Shown: one piece after another, positions 7,438-17,500 of the stretch | Position numbering within the stretch: position 1 is the stretch's first letter | How the letters are laid out: each line of letters opens with the position of its first letter | Assembly: GCA_964554585.1 (NCBI GenBank) | Contig: CAZKPD010000011.1 | Location: 1 to 35,208, forward strand | Direction of reading: 5' to 3' | From: Perlabentimonas sp964554585 | GTDB taxonomy: Bacteria; Bacteroidota; Bacteroidia; Bacteroidales; Tenuifilaceae | Length of the DNA: 35,208 bases | Notes under the pieces: model-generated | The model's database searches: none | What the model saw: the letters and a program-made list of their open reading frames with translations, nothing else | What the model was told of the DNA's origin: nothing | Program-made: the position numbers and the translations under genes

Positions 7438-9648
7438 TTAGAACAGGCTGGAGTTAACCGCTACACCCACGGTAACCACGGCAGCCATAACCATAAGCTT
7501 AATCAGGATATTAAGGCTAGGCCCTGATGTGTCCTTGAAGGGGTCACCCACGGTGTCGCCAATAATGGTGGCCTTGTGAGCTTCGGAGCCTTTTCCGCCC
7601 ACATGCCCTTCTTCTACATACTTCTTGGCATTATCCCAGGCACCACCGGCATTGGCCATAAAAATAGCCATTGCAAAGCCACTGGTAATGGTTCCCATTA
7701 GCAGACCGGCAATACCGGGTACACCCAAAATTACCCCAACCACAACGGGGATAAGCAGAGCAATAAGCGACGGAGCAAGCATTTCGCGTTGGGCACCCTT
7801 GGTCGAAATTTCAACACAACGTGCGTAATCGGGTTCAGCTTTACCTTCAAGGATACCCTTTATTTCTCTAAATTGACGGCGCACCTCATCCACCATTTTT
7901 TGGGCTGCACGGCCCACAGCGTTCATGGTCATGCCGCTAAAGAGGAATACGGACATTACCCCAATAAATACACCAACAATCACCAGAGGGTTCATAAGGG
8001 TAAGATCATAATGCTTTACAAAGTCGATAAACTCGGCATCAATGGCTTTAACACCGTTGATCAGCTCATCGGGTTTACCTAGGAACTTAACGAACATCAT
8101 CCTAATCTCCTCAAAGTAGGAGGCTAACAGAGCCAGTGCGGTAAGCGCTGCAGAACCAATGGCAAATCCTTTACCGGTAGCGGCAGTGGTGTTACCTAGC
8201 GCATCCAAGGTGTCGGTTCGCTGACGAACTTCGGGTTCAAGATTACTCATTTGAGCATTACCACCTGCGTTGTCGGCAATGGGGCCGTAGGCATCGGTGG
8301 CCAAAGTGATGCCCAAGGTTGAAAGCATACCCACAGCGGAAATACCAATTCCGTAAAGGCCGTAGTTGAGTGCAGATGAGCTAAAATCAAAACCGGTGGC
8401 AAATCCGAAGGCCAAAATAATTGCAACCACCACAATAGCTAGCGGAACGGTGGCTGAAAGAAGTCCTGTTCCCACACCGCTAATAATTACGGTGGCAGGT
8501 CCGGTAGCTCCGGCTTCAGCTATTCTGCGGGTGGGCTTGTAGGCCGATGCGGTAAAGTATTCGGTGGATTGCCCAATACCAATTCCGGCAAGCAAACCTA
8601 CAACGATAGAGCCCCAAATACCGATGGGTAGCTGTAAGTATTTTAGGATAAAATAGGATGCAAAAACAATAAGAACTGCGCTAACATTTACGCCAAAGTT
8701 TAGCGATTTGAGCAGCTGCTTTTGGGTGGCATCCTCCTTGGTGCGAACCAAGAAGATTCCGATAATGGAAAGGATGGTACCTACCGCAGCAATGATCATG
8801 GGAGCAATAACCGCATTATTTTGCAGCGGACTCTTAAGGAATGCCGCAGCACCCAGTAGTGCCGATGCAAGGATGGAGGCTGCAAACGACTCAAACAGGT
8901 CGGCACCCATACCGGCCACGTCGCCCACGTTATCGCCTACGTTATCGGCAATGGTAGCGGGGTTACGGGGGTCATCCTCGGGGATATTGGCTTCAACTTT
9001 TCCTACCAGGTCGGCTCCCACGTCGGCAGCTTTAGTATAAATACCTCCACCCACACGGGCAAACAGCGCCTGGGTTGATGCACCCATCCCAAAGGTTAGC
9101 ATCACCGCGGTAATGGTCATCAGCTTGTAACCGGCATCCATTCCTTCGGGGGTATCAATAAAATGGTNNNNNNNNNNATGGTTAAGAATAATAAACCAAA
9201 TGGAGATATCGAGCAGAACCAAACCAACAACCACAAGGCCCATTACGGCACCGCTACGGAATGCCAAGCGCAATCCGCTGTTAAGCGATTTGCGAGAAGC
9301 ATTGGCTACTCTAGATGAGGCAAAGGTAGCCGCTTTCATGCCAAAGAAACCGGCCAGCCCCGAAAAGGCACCCCCGGTGATAAAGGCAAATGGAACCCAT
9401 GGGTTTTGGAGGCCAAAACCATAGGCTAAAATTGAAAAAACAACTGTGATAATCAGGAATACGATAATCACAATCTTGTACTGCTGCTTAAGGTAAGCGT
9501 TTGCACCCTGACGAACGTGTGATGCAATTTTCTTCATTAGGTCTGTTCCCTCATCTGCCTTCATCATTTTTGCAAAGAAAAATCCTGCAAAGCTTAAGGC
9601 TAGAAGTGAGGCAATTGGGACAATCCAGAATAGTGGGTTTCCAATCAT
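7438..9648 (-). CDS. hppA: Membrane-integral ion-pumping pyrophosphatase, K+-dependent type
   Basis: Hydrolyses pyrophosphate in the cytoplasm and pumps Na+ and/or H+ across the inner membrane. The ORF is 736 codons including four codons over the N gap, with about sixteen hydrophobic helices. Seen are the pyrophosphate-binding stretch GGIYTKAADVGADLVGK (201-217), DNVGDNVGD (235-243) and the C-terminal GDTVGDPFKDTSG loop. The signature GNTTAATGKG (485-494) has Ala489 where K+-independent enzymes have Lys, so K+-dependence is expected. Such enzymes are usually Na+ pumps, and some in Bacteroides move both Na+ and H+; the ion here is inferred. A terminator follows and 214 bases precede the gene. 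No TAnnTTTG box is visible there. Confidence 0.96.
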   Translation of the reverse strand: MIGNPLFWIVPIASLLALSFAGFFFAKMMKADEGTDLMKKIASHVRQGANAYLKQQYKIVIIVFLIITVVFSILAYGFGLQNPWVPFAFITGGAFSGLAGFFGMKAATFASSRVANASRKSLNSGLRLAFRSGAVMGLVVVGLVLLDISIWFIILNHXXXXHFIDTPEGMDAGYKLMTITAVMLTFGMGASTQALFARVGGGIYTKAADVGADLVGKVEANIPEDDPRNPATIADNVGDNVGDVAGMGADLFESFAASILASALLGAAAFLKSPLQNNAVIAPMIIAAVGTILSIIGIFLVRTKEDATQKQLLKSLNFGVNVSAVLIVFASYFILKYLQLPIGIWGSIVVGLLAGIGIGQSTEYFTASAYKPTRRIAEAGATGPATVIISGVGTGLLSATVPLAIVVVAIILAFGFATGFDFSSSALNYGLYGIGISAVGMLSTLGITLATDAYGPIADNAGGNAQMSNLEPEVRQRTDTLDALGNTTAATGKGFAIGSAALTALALLASYFEEIRMMFVKFLGKPDELINGVKAIDAEFIDFVKHYDLTLMNPLVIVGVFIGVMSVFLFSGMTMNAVGRAAQKMVDEVRRQFREIKGILEGKAEPDYARCVEISTKGAQREMLAPSLIALLIPVVVGVILGVPGIAGLLMGTITSGFAMAIFMANAGGAWDNAKKYVEEGHVGGKGSEAHKATIIGDTVGDPFKDTSGPSLNILIKLMVMAAVVTVGVAVNSSLF
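9168..9177. other. Assembly gap (10 N) inside hppA
   Basis: Ten N interrupt the gene in the loop between transmembrane helices near residue 157. The same five bases, atggt, end the left side and begin the right side. Merging them removes 15 bases and keeps the frame. Confidence 0.98.
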
Positions 9649-9862
9649 GTTTTTAGGTTTAGGTTGAACGTTAAAAATTAGTTGTCTAAAATAGTAGGCT
9701 TAAAGGTTATACACAAGTTTTGATAAAAAATTATTACATATTATTTCCAGCGCCTACTCCTTTATCAAAATTCATGTATTCATAAAATTCAATATTAACA
9801 AACACTATAGTTGCCAAATTGTTGAATATGTGCACGAAAAAGTTCCGAATCTTTCTTTGGCA

Positions 9863-10955
9863 TTAGTATTCGCTCCCAAATTCCATAAGGTAGGATTTGA
9901 TAAATTCGTTCAATTCACCATCCAAAACCTCCTGTACATTCCCCGTTTCGTGGTTGGTTCGAACATCCTTTACCAGCTTATAGGGGTGCAACACGTAGTT
10001 ACGAATTTGTGAACCCCACTCAATCTTAAGTTTTTTACCCTCAATCTCGGCCTGTTTCTCTTTGCGCTTGCGCAGCTCCAGCTCATACAGATGGCCCTTG
10101 AGCAATCGCATGGCATTCTCTCGGTTGGTATGCTGCGATCGCGATTCGGTGTTCTCTATCACAATCCCAGTGGGGATATGGTACAGGCGAACGCCTGTTT
10201 CCACCTTGTTCACATTTTGGCCCCCTGCACCCGATGAGCGGTAGGTGTCCCATCGAATATCGGCTGGATTAATGGTAATGTCAATGGTTTCGTCCACAGC
10301 GGGGGTTACAAAAACCGATGCGAATGAGGTATGGCGCTTGGCATTTGCATTGAAAGGTGAAAGCCTAACCAACCGATGCACCCCGTTTTCGCCCTTTAGG
10401 TATCCGTAGGCCAGCTCCCCCTCATACTCTAAGGTAACCGATTTTATGCCGGCCTCCTCACCCTCTTGGATATCTAGAATTTTGGTTTTATACCCATTGC
10501 GCTCGCCCCATCGCAGGTACATGCGCATAAGCATCTCGGCCCAATCCATACTGTCGGTGCCCCCGGCACCGGAGTTTATCTTAAGCACTGCACCCAGCTT
10601 ATCCTCCTCATTACGAAGCATATTCATTAGCTCCAGATCCTCCACTTGGGCCAATGTGAGCTCATACTGTTTGTCCACCTCCTCTTCGGTGGCCTCTCCC
10701 CCTTTGGCAAAATCATAGATAACCTGCAGGTCATCCACCAGCGATTTGACAGAAGTAAAACGCTTGAGCCCGTGCTTAATTTCGGAGATTATTTTTAGCT
10801 GTTTTTCGGCTTCGGAGGGGTTATCCCAAAAGTTAGGAGCTTGCGATTTTTGCTCTTCCTCTACCAGCTGTGCGGTTTTCTTGTCAATGTCAAAGATGCC
10901 TCCTCAGCGCTTGGGTGCGCTGTGCCAGCTCTTTTATGTGGTCGGCGGTTATCAT
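9863..10955 (-). CDS. prfB: Peptide chain release factor 2, with programmed +1 frameshift
   Basis: RF2 reads UGA and UAA stop codons and triggers peptide release. The gene lies in two frames. Codons 1-21 run from the ATG at 10955 to CTT at 10895-10893 and are followed by an in-frame TGA. Skipping T10892 gives GAC at 10891 and an open frame of 342 further residues, 363 in all, the usual RF2 length. The stop-recognition tripeptide SPF is at 199-201 and the catalytic GGQ at 244-246. A TAnnTTTG box lies 23 bases upstream of the ATG. Two genes upstream is prmC, whose product methylates the GGQ glutamine. Confidence 0.97.
10889..10904 (-). promoter_or_regulatory. RF2 autoregulatory +1 frameshift site
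   Basis: The minus strand reads AGGAGG, three bases (CAT), CTT TGA C. This is the classic RF2 arrangement: an internal Shine-Dalgarno-like hexamer three bases before the slippery CTT, then UGA followed by C, a weak stop context. When RF2 is scarce the ribosome slips +1 and makes the full protein. The hexamer is a perfect anti-SD match, although Bacteroidota rarely use SD for initiation. Confidence 0.95.
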
Positions 10956-10978
10956 GGTTAATGTTGATGTATTTGCTG

Positions 10979-10986
10979 CAAATGTA
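10979..10986 (-). promoter_or_regulatory. Bacteroidetes -7 box for prfB
   Basis: The minus strand reads TACATTTG, a full TAnnTTTG match, 23 bases before the prfB ATG. It would let prfB be transcribed separately from recX. Confidence 0.5.
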
Positions 10987-11015
10987 CAACTTTTCGTTTA
11001 GGCGCTATAGGTTAT

Positions 11016-11492
11016 CTATTGGTAGTGCTCCAGAATCTCATCAATGATAGGTATAGACTTTTCGTAATCGAATCCGCGGGATAGCGCAAAGCGGAGCAGC
11101 TTATTCTTTAGATCATACAGGTTTTTATACTTTATGGTTTTAGCCTTTTTTTCAAGCACTTGGGCAAAGGACTCGATGTTGATGTGCTGTTGTGCCTCTG
11201 TCAGCGCATCTTGAACCGTTTGGTTTGGGATGCTCTTGGCGCGAAGCGCCATTTCAATCTTACGTGGCCCCCACCCGTTAAACCGTGCCTTTTCGCGGGC
11301 AAAAGCGGTGGCGTAACGCTGCTCGTCAATAAATCGGTCTTGGATAAGCGATTCGATGATGGACAGGCTTTCGGCCTGCTCCATACCCCACCGCAACAGC
11401 TTAAGCTTAATGTCGGCAATGCACAGCTCGCGACGGCTGCAATGCCATTGTGCCCTGTCGAGCGCTTGAGCTTTGGAAAGTTTTTTCTCCAT
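11016..11492 (-). CDS. recX: Regulatory protein RecX
   Basis: RecX binds the RecA filament and limits its extension and activity in recombination. At 158 residues the length is typical. The family pattern of three-helix repeats is visible: RAQWHCSRRELCIADIKLKL, then LIQDRFIDEQRYATAFAREK with the conserved GWGPRKIEMAL turn near residues 73-83, and a third helical set at the C-terminus. The start codon is three bases after the prmC stop, so the two are co-transcribed. recA is not in the window. Family assignment is firm; regulatory effect here is inferred. Confidence 0.9.
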   Translation of the reverse strand: MEKKLSKAQALDRAQWHCSRRELCIADIKLKLLRWGMEQAESLSIIESLIQDRFIDEQRYATAFAREKARFNGWGPRKIEMALRAKSIPNQTVQDALTEAQQHINIESFAQVLEKKAKTIKYKNLYDLKNKLLRFALSRGFDYEKSIPIIDEILEHYQ

Positions 11493-11494
11493 GC

Positions 11495-12361
11495 TTATCC
11501 TATTTGCAGCTGAGCTTTTAGCATTCTCTCTTTTCCGTGTATATCTTTTCGTACCTCCACATGGGTAAAACCATGCTTTGCAAAGAGCATTGCAGTTTCA
11601 TTGGGCAACGCCTCATTGATCTCGCAGTAAACAGCCCCGTTGGGTTTAAGAACGACTGCGGCAGCTGAGGCTATGGCCTCATAAAAAAGTAAAGGATTCT
11701 CATCGGTTACAAACAGTGCCAATGGGGGTTCGTACTCCAAAACATTAGGGTTCATTTGCTCTTTTTCGCTGTTGCGAACATATGGAGGGTTGCTTACCAC
11801 AATATCATAGGGGGCACCTTTTAACGCTTGAGTAGGTTGCAGAATATCATGCTGAAAAAAATGCACATTGGTAAACGCTTGGATGGAGTTTTGTTGAGCC
11901 AATGTGATGGCCTGTAATGAGATATCCAGCGCAAAAACAGTAGCTGCGGGAATATTTTTGGCAATGGCAATGGCAATGGCCCCCGATCCGGTTCCAATAT
12001 CAAGCACAGATGGCGACCCGTGTTGAGCGTCATCAACCACCCATTGCACCAACTCTTCGGTTTCGGGTCGTGGGATTAGCACATGGGGATTCACTTTGAG
12101 CGGAATCCCAAAAAACTCGGTTTCTCCAAGTATATATTGAATTGGCTTTTGTACCTTTAACTCCTCAATATGGCTATCAATTAGCATTGCTTGCGAAGGG
12201 CTTAGTAAGAGTTGAGGGCTGGTGAGGATATGGTGAAACCCCATGCCGGTCACCTTTTCTGTTATAAGCCTGGCCATGGTTTGAGCCTCATTTAGGCCAT
12301 AGATGGTTGATAGTGAATTGACGCACTGTTTATACTTATATAGGATGCTAAGCGTTTGCAT
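11495..12361 (-). CDS. prmC: Release factor glutamine N5-methyltransferase
   Basis: Transfers a methyl group from S-adenosylmethionine to the glutamine of the GGQ motif in RF1 and RF2, raising termination efficiency. Seen are an N-terminal helical domain that binds the release factor, the RPET motif (98-101), the SAM-binding motif DIGTGSG (121-127) and the catalytic NPPY (191-194). The 288-residue length is normal. It heads a minus-strand group with recX and prfB, placing the enzyme and one of its substrates together. A TAnnTTTG box lies 20 bases upstream, in the short gap to the divergent ribD. Confidence 0.96.
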   Translation of the reverse strand: MQTLSILYKYKQCVNSLSTIYGLNEAQTMARLITEKVTGMGFHHILTSPQLLLSPSQAMLIDSHIEELKVQKPIQYILGETEFFGIPLKVNPHVLIPRPETEELVQWVVDDAQHGSPSVLDIGTGSGAIAIAIAKNIPAATVFALDISLQAITLAQQNSIQAFTNVHFFQHDILQPTQALKGAPYDIVVSNPPYVRNSEKEQMNPNVLEYEPPLALFVTDENPLLFYEAIASAAAVVLKPNGAVYCEINEALPNETAMLFAKHGFTHVEVRKDIHGKERMLKAQLQIG

Positions 12362-12380
12362 AGTGCTGTTATTATATTTT

Positions 12381-12388
12381 CAAAAGTA
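12381..12388 (-). promoter_or_regulatory. Bacteroidetes -7 box for prmC-recX
   Basis: The minus strand reads TACTTTTG, a full TAnnTTTG match, in the 37-base gap between divergent prmC and ribD. The plus-strand promoter for ribD is not evident and may lie inside prmC. Confidence 0.5.
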
Positions 12389-12398
12389 TTGAATTATT

Positions 12399-13487
12399 AT
12401 GGATAAGCTTACACAGGATGAGATATACATGAACCGATGCCTTCAGCTGGCTTTAAATGGGCAGGGACGAGTAGCCCCCAATCCCATGGTGGGATGTGTG
12501 ATTGTGCACAACCAGCAAGTGATTGGCGAAGGGTATCATGCAGTGTATGGTGGGCCACATGCGGAGGTGGTTGCGCTTGAGGGGATTAGAGATAAATCGG
12601 TTCTTAAGGAATCAACCCTTTATGTTTCGCTGGAGCCCTGCTCGCATCATGGGAAAACGCCACCCTGTACAGACGCTATCATTGAGTTGGGCATAAAGCG
12701 CGTGGTGATTGCCACCCTTGATGCCAATCCCGAAGTGAATGGCAAGGGGGTTGAGGCGTTGCGAAATGCGGGAATTGAGGTTACTACGGGCGTGTTGGAG
12801 AAAGCGGCTAGAGATCAAAACCGTAGGTTTTTTACCTATCAAGAGCAGAAGCGACCCTATATCATCCTAAAATGGGCTCAAACCTTGGATGGATATATTG
12901 ATGGGGTTAGAAAGCCCGATGACCCCATAGCCCCGGTGTGGATTAGCAATGAACTTTCGCGCACGCTGGTGCACCGATGGAGAGGAGAGGAGCAAGCCAT
13001 ACTTATAGGCTCCAATACGGTGGAGAAGGACAATCCAAGGCTGGATGTGCGCTGTTGGGAGGGTAAGAACCCGATTCGTATAGTGCTCGACCGCACGTTG
13101 AGATTGCCAATGGAATCCAATGTTTTCGACGGGTCGGTACCTACACTGGTGTTTGTGGGAAACAACACAACGGCATTGACCCGAAAAAAGCAGCTGAGTG
13201 CCATCCCTAACCTAGAAGTGGTAGTCATTGATTTTGCGAAGGGTTTAGAGGTGCTTCTGCTGGAAGAGCTGTATAACCGCAAAATCACTTCGCTCATTAT
13301 CGAAGGGGGTGCCATGCTCATCAATAGCTTTGTGCAGCGAAAGCTGTGGGATGAGGCTCGTGTATTTGTGGGCAATAGTTTCTTTCATGAGGGGGTTAGG
13401 GCTCCCCAGTTTAAGGGAGAGCTCCACAGCTATGACGAGCTAGGCAGCAGCTGTCTTTTTACTTACAGGAATTGCGAAAGGGGCTAA
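12399..13487 (+). CDS. ribD: Bifunctional riboflavin biosynthesis deaminase/reductase
   Basis: Catalyses deamination of the pyrimidine intermediate from GTP cyclohydrolase II and then NADPH-dependent reduction of its ribose side chain. The N-terminal CMP/dCMP-deaminase-type domain shows the zinc ligands H54 (HAE) and C81, C90 (PCSHHGKTPPC). The C-terminal reductase domain, from about residue 150 (KWAQTLDGYI), is complete. At 362 residues the length is normal. It stands alone on the plus strand; ribF is 13 kb away. Its stop overlaps the stop of the convergent LOG-family gene by four bases. Confidence 0.97.
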   Translation: MDKLTQDEIYMNRCLQLALNGQGRVAPNPMVGCVIVHNQQVIGEGYHAVYGGPHAEVVALEGIRDKSVLKESTLYVSLEPCSHHGKTPPCTDAIIELGIKRVVIATLDANPEVNGKGVEALRNAGIEVTTGVLEKAARDQNRRFFTYQEQKRPYIILKWAQTLDGYIDGVRKPDDPIAPVWISNELSRTLVHRWRGEEQAILIGSNTVEKDNPRLDVRCWEGKNPIRIVLDRTLRLPMESNVFDGSVPTLVFVGNNTTALTRKKQLSAIPNLEVVVIDFAKGLEVLLLEELYNRKITSLIIEGGAMLINSFVQRKLWDEARVFVGNSFFHEGVRAPQFKGELHSYDELGSSCLFTYRNCERG

Positions 13488-14059
13488 ACCGCAGCAAAAT
13501 TAATGGCCGATTCTCCCCATTTGGGCGCTGAGAGAATGGTGGGAATAATCTGATTTGGAGCATCGACAAATTGCCACATCTGCTTATGCTCAGGGCGGAG
13601 GAATTGTTCATCAACCATTCGGTCAACCATGAGCATAAGGTGCTCGTAAAAACCGTTTGTGTTAAGCACAATGATGGGTTGGGTGAATTTACCAAGACGC
13701 TTTAGCGTAAACACCTCCAGCAGCTCCTCGAGGGTTCCCGTTCCGCCGGGTAGTGCTAGCACTGCATCCACGCCTTCAATCATCCTCTTTTTTCGCTCTC
13801 TCATATCCTCCACCAGGATCATTTGGGTGAGCTTTTTATGGCCCCATTCCACCTGATCCATAAAACGGGGAAGCACACCAATCACCTCACCCCCCATAGC
13901 TAAAGCCTGATCTGCCAAACACCCCATAAGTCCAACCGATCCGCCCCCATATACAATAGAGTGCCCGCCGTTAACCAACTCTTGCGCTACCAGCTTGGTT
14001 TGCTCAAAGTATTGGGAATGAATTTTGGTACTTGACGCACAGAAGACACAAATTTTCAT
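13484..14059 (-). CDS. LOG-family nucleoside 5'-monophosphate phosphoribohydrolase
   Basis: Family members cleave the N-glycosidic bond of cytokinin riboside monophosphates or AMP-like nucleotides; in most bacteria the real substrate is uncertain. Seen are the Rossmann nucleotide-binding stretch GGGSVGLMG (38-46) and the signature PGGTGTLEE (104-112), with the conserved Arg in the DMRERK segment before it. The 191-residue length matches the short TIGR00730-type proteins. It lies upstream of no partner on its strand and ends tail to tail with ribD. The nearby hairpin at 14096-14127 separates it from trxA. Confidence 0.92.
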   Translation of the reverse strand: MKICVFCASSTKIHSQYFEQTKLVAQELVNGGHSIVYGGGSVGLMGCLADQALAMGGEVIGVLPRFMDQVEWGHKKLTQMILVEDMRERKKRMIEGVDAVLALPGGTGTLEELLEVFTLKRLGKFTQPIIVLNTNGFYEHLMLMVDRMVDEQFLRPEHKQMWQFVDAPNQIIPTILSAPKWGESAINFAAV

Positions 14060-14095
14060 GGCAGTAGCTTTTGAGGAGTTTGAATAAAAAAAAGT

Positions 14096-14127
14096 AAGCC
14101 ACCTATTCTGTTAGGTATAGGTGGCTT
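14096..14127 (-). terminator. Intrinsic terminator after trxA
   Basis: An 11-bp stem (14096-14106 with 14117-14127), 10-base loop, followed on the minus strand by a run of eight T (14086-14093). It lies 22 bases after the trxA stop and would insulate the LOG-family gene. Confidence 0.85.
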
Positions 14128-14149
14128 GCATGTGTATTAGCGAATGAGA

Positions 14150-14467
14150 TTACAGTAGCCCATTTAGTTTTTCAACAAGGGTCTTTTTGGGTACAGCTCC
14201 CACCTGCTTGTCAACAATCTCTCCGTTTTTAAAGAAGAGGATGGTTGGGATATTCCTAATCCCAAATTTGCTGGCCACAACCGTGTTGTTGTCCACATCA
14301 ACCTTGCCGATTACGGCTCTTCCTTCGTACTCTTTTGCCATTTCCTCAACAATAGGAGTAATCATACGGCAAGGGCCACACCATACGGCCCAAAAGTCGA
14401 GGAGGACAGGTTTATCTGATTGAAGCACAAGCTCCTCAAAATTGCTATCGGTAATTTCAATTGCCAT
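14150..14467 (-). CDS. trxA: Thioredoxin
   Basis: A 105-residue cytoplasmic thiol-disulfide reductant. The active site WCGPC has C30 and C33, the buried Asp is in LLDFW, and the cis-proline is P74 in RNIPTI. No signal peptide is present, which separates it from exported TlpA-like relatives. It has its own TAnnTTTG box upstream and a strong terminator, so it is probably monocistronic. Confidence 0.97.
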   Translation of the reverse strand: MAIEITDSNFEELVLQSDKPVLLDFWAVWCGPCRMITPIVEEMAKEYEGRAVIGKVDVDNNTVVASKFGIRNIPTILFFKNGEIVDKQVGAVPKKTLVEKLNGLL

Positions 14468-14501
14468 GGTAAAAAGTGTTTAATGTTTAATGAATATTAT
14501 A

Positions 14502-14509
14502 CAAAGTTA
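14502..14509 (-). promoter_or_regulatory. Bacteroidetes -7 box for trxA
   Basis: The minus strand reads TAACTTTG, a full TAnnTTTG match, 34 bases before the trxA ATG, in the 75-base gap after dnaE. Confidence 0.55.
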
Positions 14510-14542
14510 ATAGTTTACTCTTAAAAGTCAGGACTAAGCGTA

Positions 14543-17500
14543 TCAATTTATCTTAAAATTCAAATCCATCTGCCTAAGGTGTTCAATAAACTCATTGGAG
14601 GGGTTCACCCTGTGTGACCTTGAGAACATCTCAATACCCGTTTTGTTCTCTTCGTCAATTATTCTAAACCTTAGTGCAACCTTTCCCGGATGCTTATTGG
14701 AAAGTTCTCTGATACCACGAATAACGTCGCCATCTATCTCGGCTGCAGGCAGGGCTATGGTAATTTTTTTCACCATCTCCTCCCTAATGTCGGACAGCAT
14801 TTGGATGCTGCGGATGTTAAACTTTAGCTCGTCGGGTCGGAAGCGGTCCTTCTCGTATTTGCCCTTAATGAGAAGCGTGTAGCCATTGAAGAAGAACTTG
14901 CGGTTATTTTCAAAATCTTTACCAAAAAGGGTTATTTCAAAATTGTCCGAAAAATCCTCCAGGGTTAATCGTCCGTAGAAATTACCATTCTTGGTGGTCA
15001 GCACCTTTGCATCGGAAACAATACCGGCGATGGTTAGCTCTCGATTCTCCAGCTTAGAGGTGTCTTTTAGCTCGCTAAGGGTGGAGTTGCAGAATGTGTC
15101 TATCTCGAGGCGATAATCGTCCAACGGATGGGCCGAGAGGTATACCCCCACCACCTCTTTCTCGCGGTTTAAGTTTTCCAACTTTGACCACCCCTCCACC
15201 TGAGGAAGCTCGGGTTTGGGGATTTCAAAACCGGCATCGGAACCGCCAAAAAGGGTTTGCTGCACATTGCCGCTCTCTTGCTGCACTTTGGATCCGTAGC
15301 GGATTAGCTGTTCCATAAAGCTGACGCCTTTCGTATCCATGGCAAAAAACTGGGCTCTCTCGGCAATCTCAAAGCTGTCAAAAGCGCCTGCCAGTGCAAA
15401 AACCTCCAGATTCTTCTTGTTGATTGCCTGCATATTTGCGCGTTCAAAAAAATCGTAAAGATTTTTGAAGGTTCCGGCTTTACGGGTCTCAATAATGCTC
15501 AACACTGCTCCTTTACCCACTCCCTTTATGGCTCCCAAGCCAAAGCGGATATTCCCGTTGGGGAGCACGGTAAACTTGTAGTTACTCTCATTTAGGTCGG
15601 GCCCCAAAACCTGAATACCCATACGGCGGCATTCATCCATAAACAGGGTAATCTTTTTAATATCAGACAGGTTTCGGCTTAGAACAGCAGCCATAAACTC
15701 GCTGGGATAATGGGCCTTAAGGTAAGCCGTTTGGTACGACAGGTATGCGTAGCAGGTGGAGTGCGACTTGTTAAAGGCGTACTGGGCAAACGCCTCCCAG
15801 TCGCTCCAGATCTTTTCCACCTTTTTCTGTTCAAACCCGTTTTTTTGGCACCCCTCAAGGAACTGCTTTTTAAGCTTATCCATCTCGGCCTTCTGCTTCT
15901 TCCCCATAGCCTTACGCAGGGTGTCGGCCTGACCCTTGGAAAAGCCTGCCAACCTTTGCGATAGGAGCATCACCTGCTCTTGGTACACGGTAATCCCATA
16001 GGTGTCGCTTAGGAACTCCTCCATTTCGGGGATATCAAACTCTATCTTTTCGCGACCATGCTTTCGGTTTATAAAGCTGGGGATATAAGCCATGGGTCCC
16101 GGGCGGTAAAGGGCATTCATGGCGATCAGGTCTTCGAATCGGTTGGGCTTAAGCCCACGCAGGTACTTTTTCATTCCGGGCGACTCAAACTGGAACAGTG
16201 CTGTGGTATCGCCTTGAGAGTAAAGCTCAAAGGTGAGATTGTCGTCTAGCGGAATATGGTCAATGTCAATTTTTATCCCTTTGGATTCCTCGATAATATC
16301 CACCGCATCCTTAATAATGGATAGGGTTTTAAGCCCCAAGAAATCCATTTTGAGCAACCCTACCGATTCCACATGGCTTCCATCGTATTGGGTAACGTAA
16401 AGTTCGGTATCCTTACTGGTGGCAATGGGAATATGCTCCTCTAGATTATCCGACCCAATGATAATGCCGCAGGCATGCAGTCCGGTGTGCCGCACCGAAC
16501 CCTCTAGCACCTCGGCATACTGCAGGGTAGAGCGAACCAGCTCATTGGGCGATTTTTTACACTCGGCCAGTTCGGGGGTTTCCTTATATGCCTTTTCAAG
16601 GGTTATTCCGGGCCGCTCGGGAACCATTTTGGCTATTCGCATGGCCTCGGGGAGGGGGAGCTTTTGTACCCGAGCCACATCGCGAATGGCCATTTTAGCA
16701 GCCATGGTACCAAAGGTGATAATTTGGGCCACCCGGTTTTTGCCATACTTTTCCACAACCCATTGCAGCACCAGCTCCCTTCCATCCTCGTCAAAGTCAA
16801 TATCAATATCGGGCATGGAGATCCGTTCCGGATTGAGGAAACGCTCAAACAGCAGGTCGTACTTAATGGGGTCTATATCGGTAATCCGAAGGCTGTAGGC
16901 CACTGCCGAACCGGCAGCAGATCCCCTTCCGGGGCCCACCCAAACGCCCATTTCGCGGGCCGCCCTAATCAGGTCCCAAACAATAAGGAAGTAGCTGGGG
17001 TACCCCATCCGGGCAATTACCTCCAATTCGAAGTTGAGGCGCTCCTCAATGTCGGGTAAGAGCTGCTCGCCCCATCGCTGCCTAGCCCCCTCAAAGGTGA
17101 GGTGCTTTAGGTAGATGTTATCGTCGGTAAATCCTTCAGGAAGTTCAAAGTGAGGCATAATGGGATCGTGATTCAGCGAGTAAAACTCAACCTTGTCGGC
17201 CACCTCAAGCGTATTGGTTAACACCTCGGGGTTATTGGGAAACAGCTTAAACATCTCCGTTTCACTTTTGAGATACTCCTGCATGGTGTAGCGAAGGCGG
17301 TTTGGATCATCCAAATCTTTTCCGGTGTTAAGGCAGATTAGCCGATCGTGTGCCAGTGCATCTTTGGCATTAACAAAATGCACATCGTTGGTGGCAATGC
17401 ATTTGGTATTGGTCTTTTCGGCCAGCTCCAGAATTATCTTGTTCACCCCTTGCTGACTCTGGTAGGTATCCTCCGAATATCCTCCCGGTTCCACGGGGTG

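Noticed and set aside
7438..9648. hppA as a broken gene
   Set aside because: The only interruption is the ten-N gap; frame and conserved motifs are kept on both sides.
10739..10955. prfB as a truncated or frameshifted pseudogene
   Set aside because: The break is exactly the conserved CTT TGA C programmed site with an upstream AGGAGG, and both frames give a full-length RF2.
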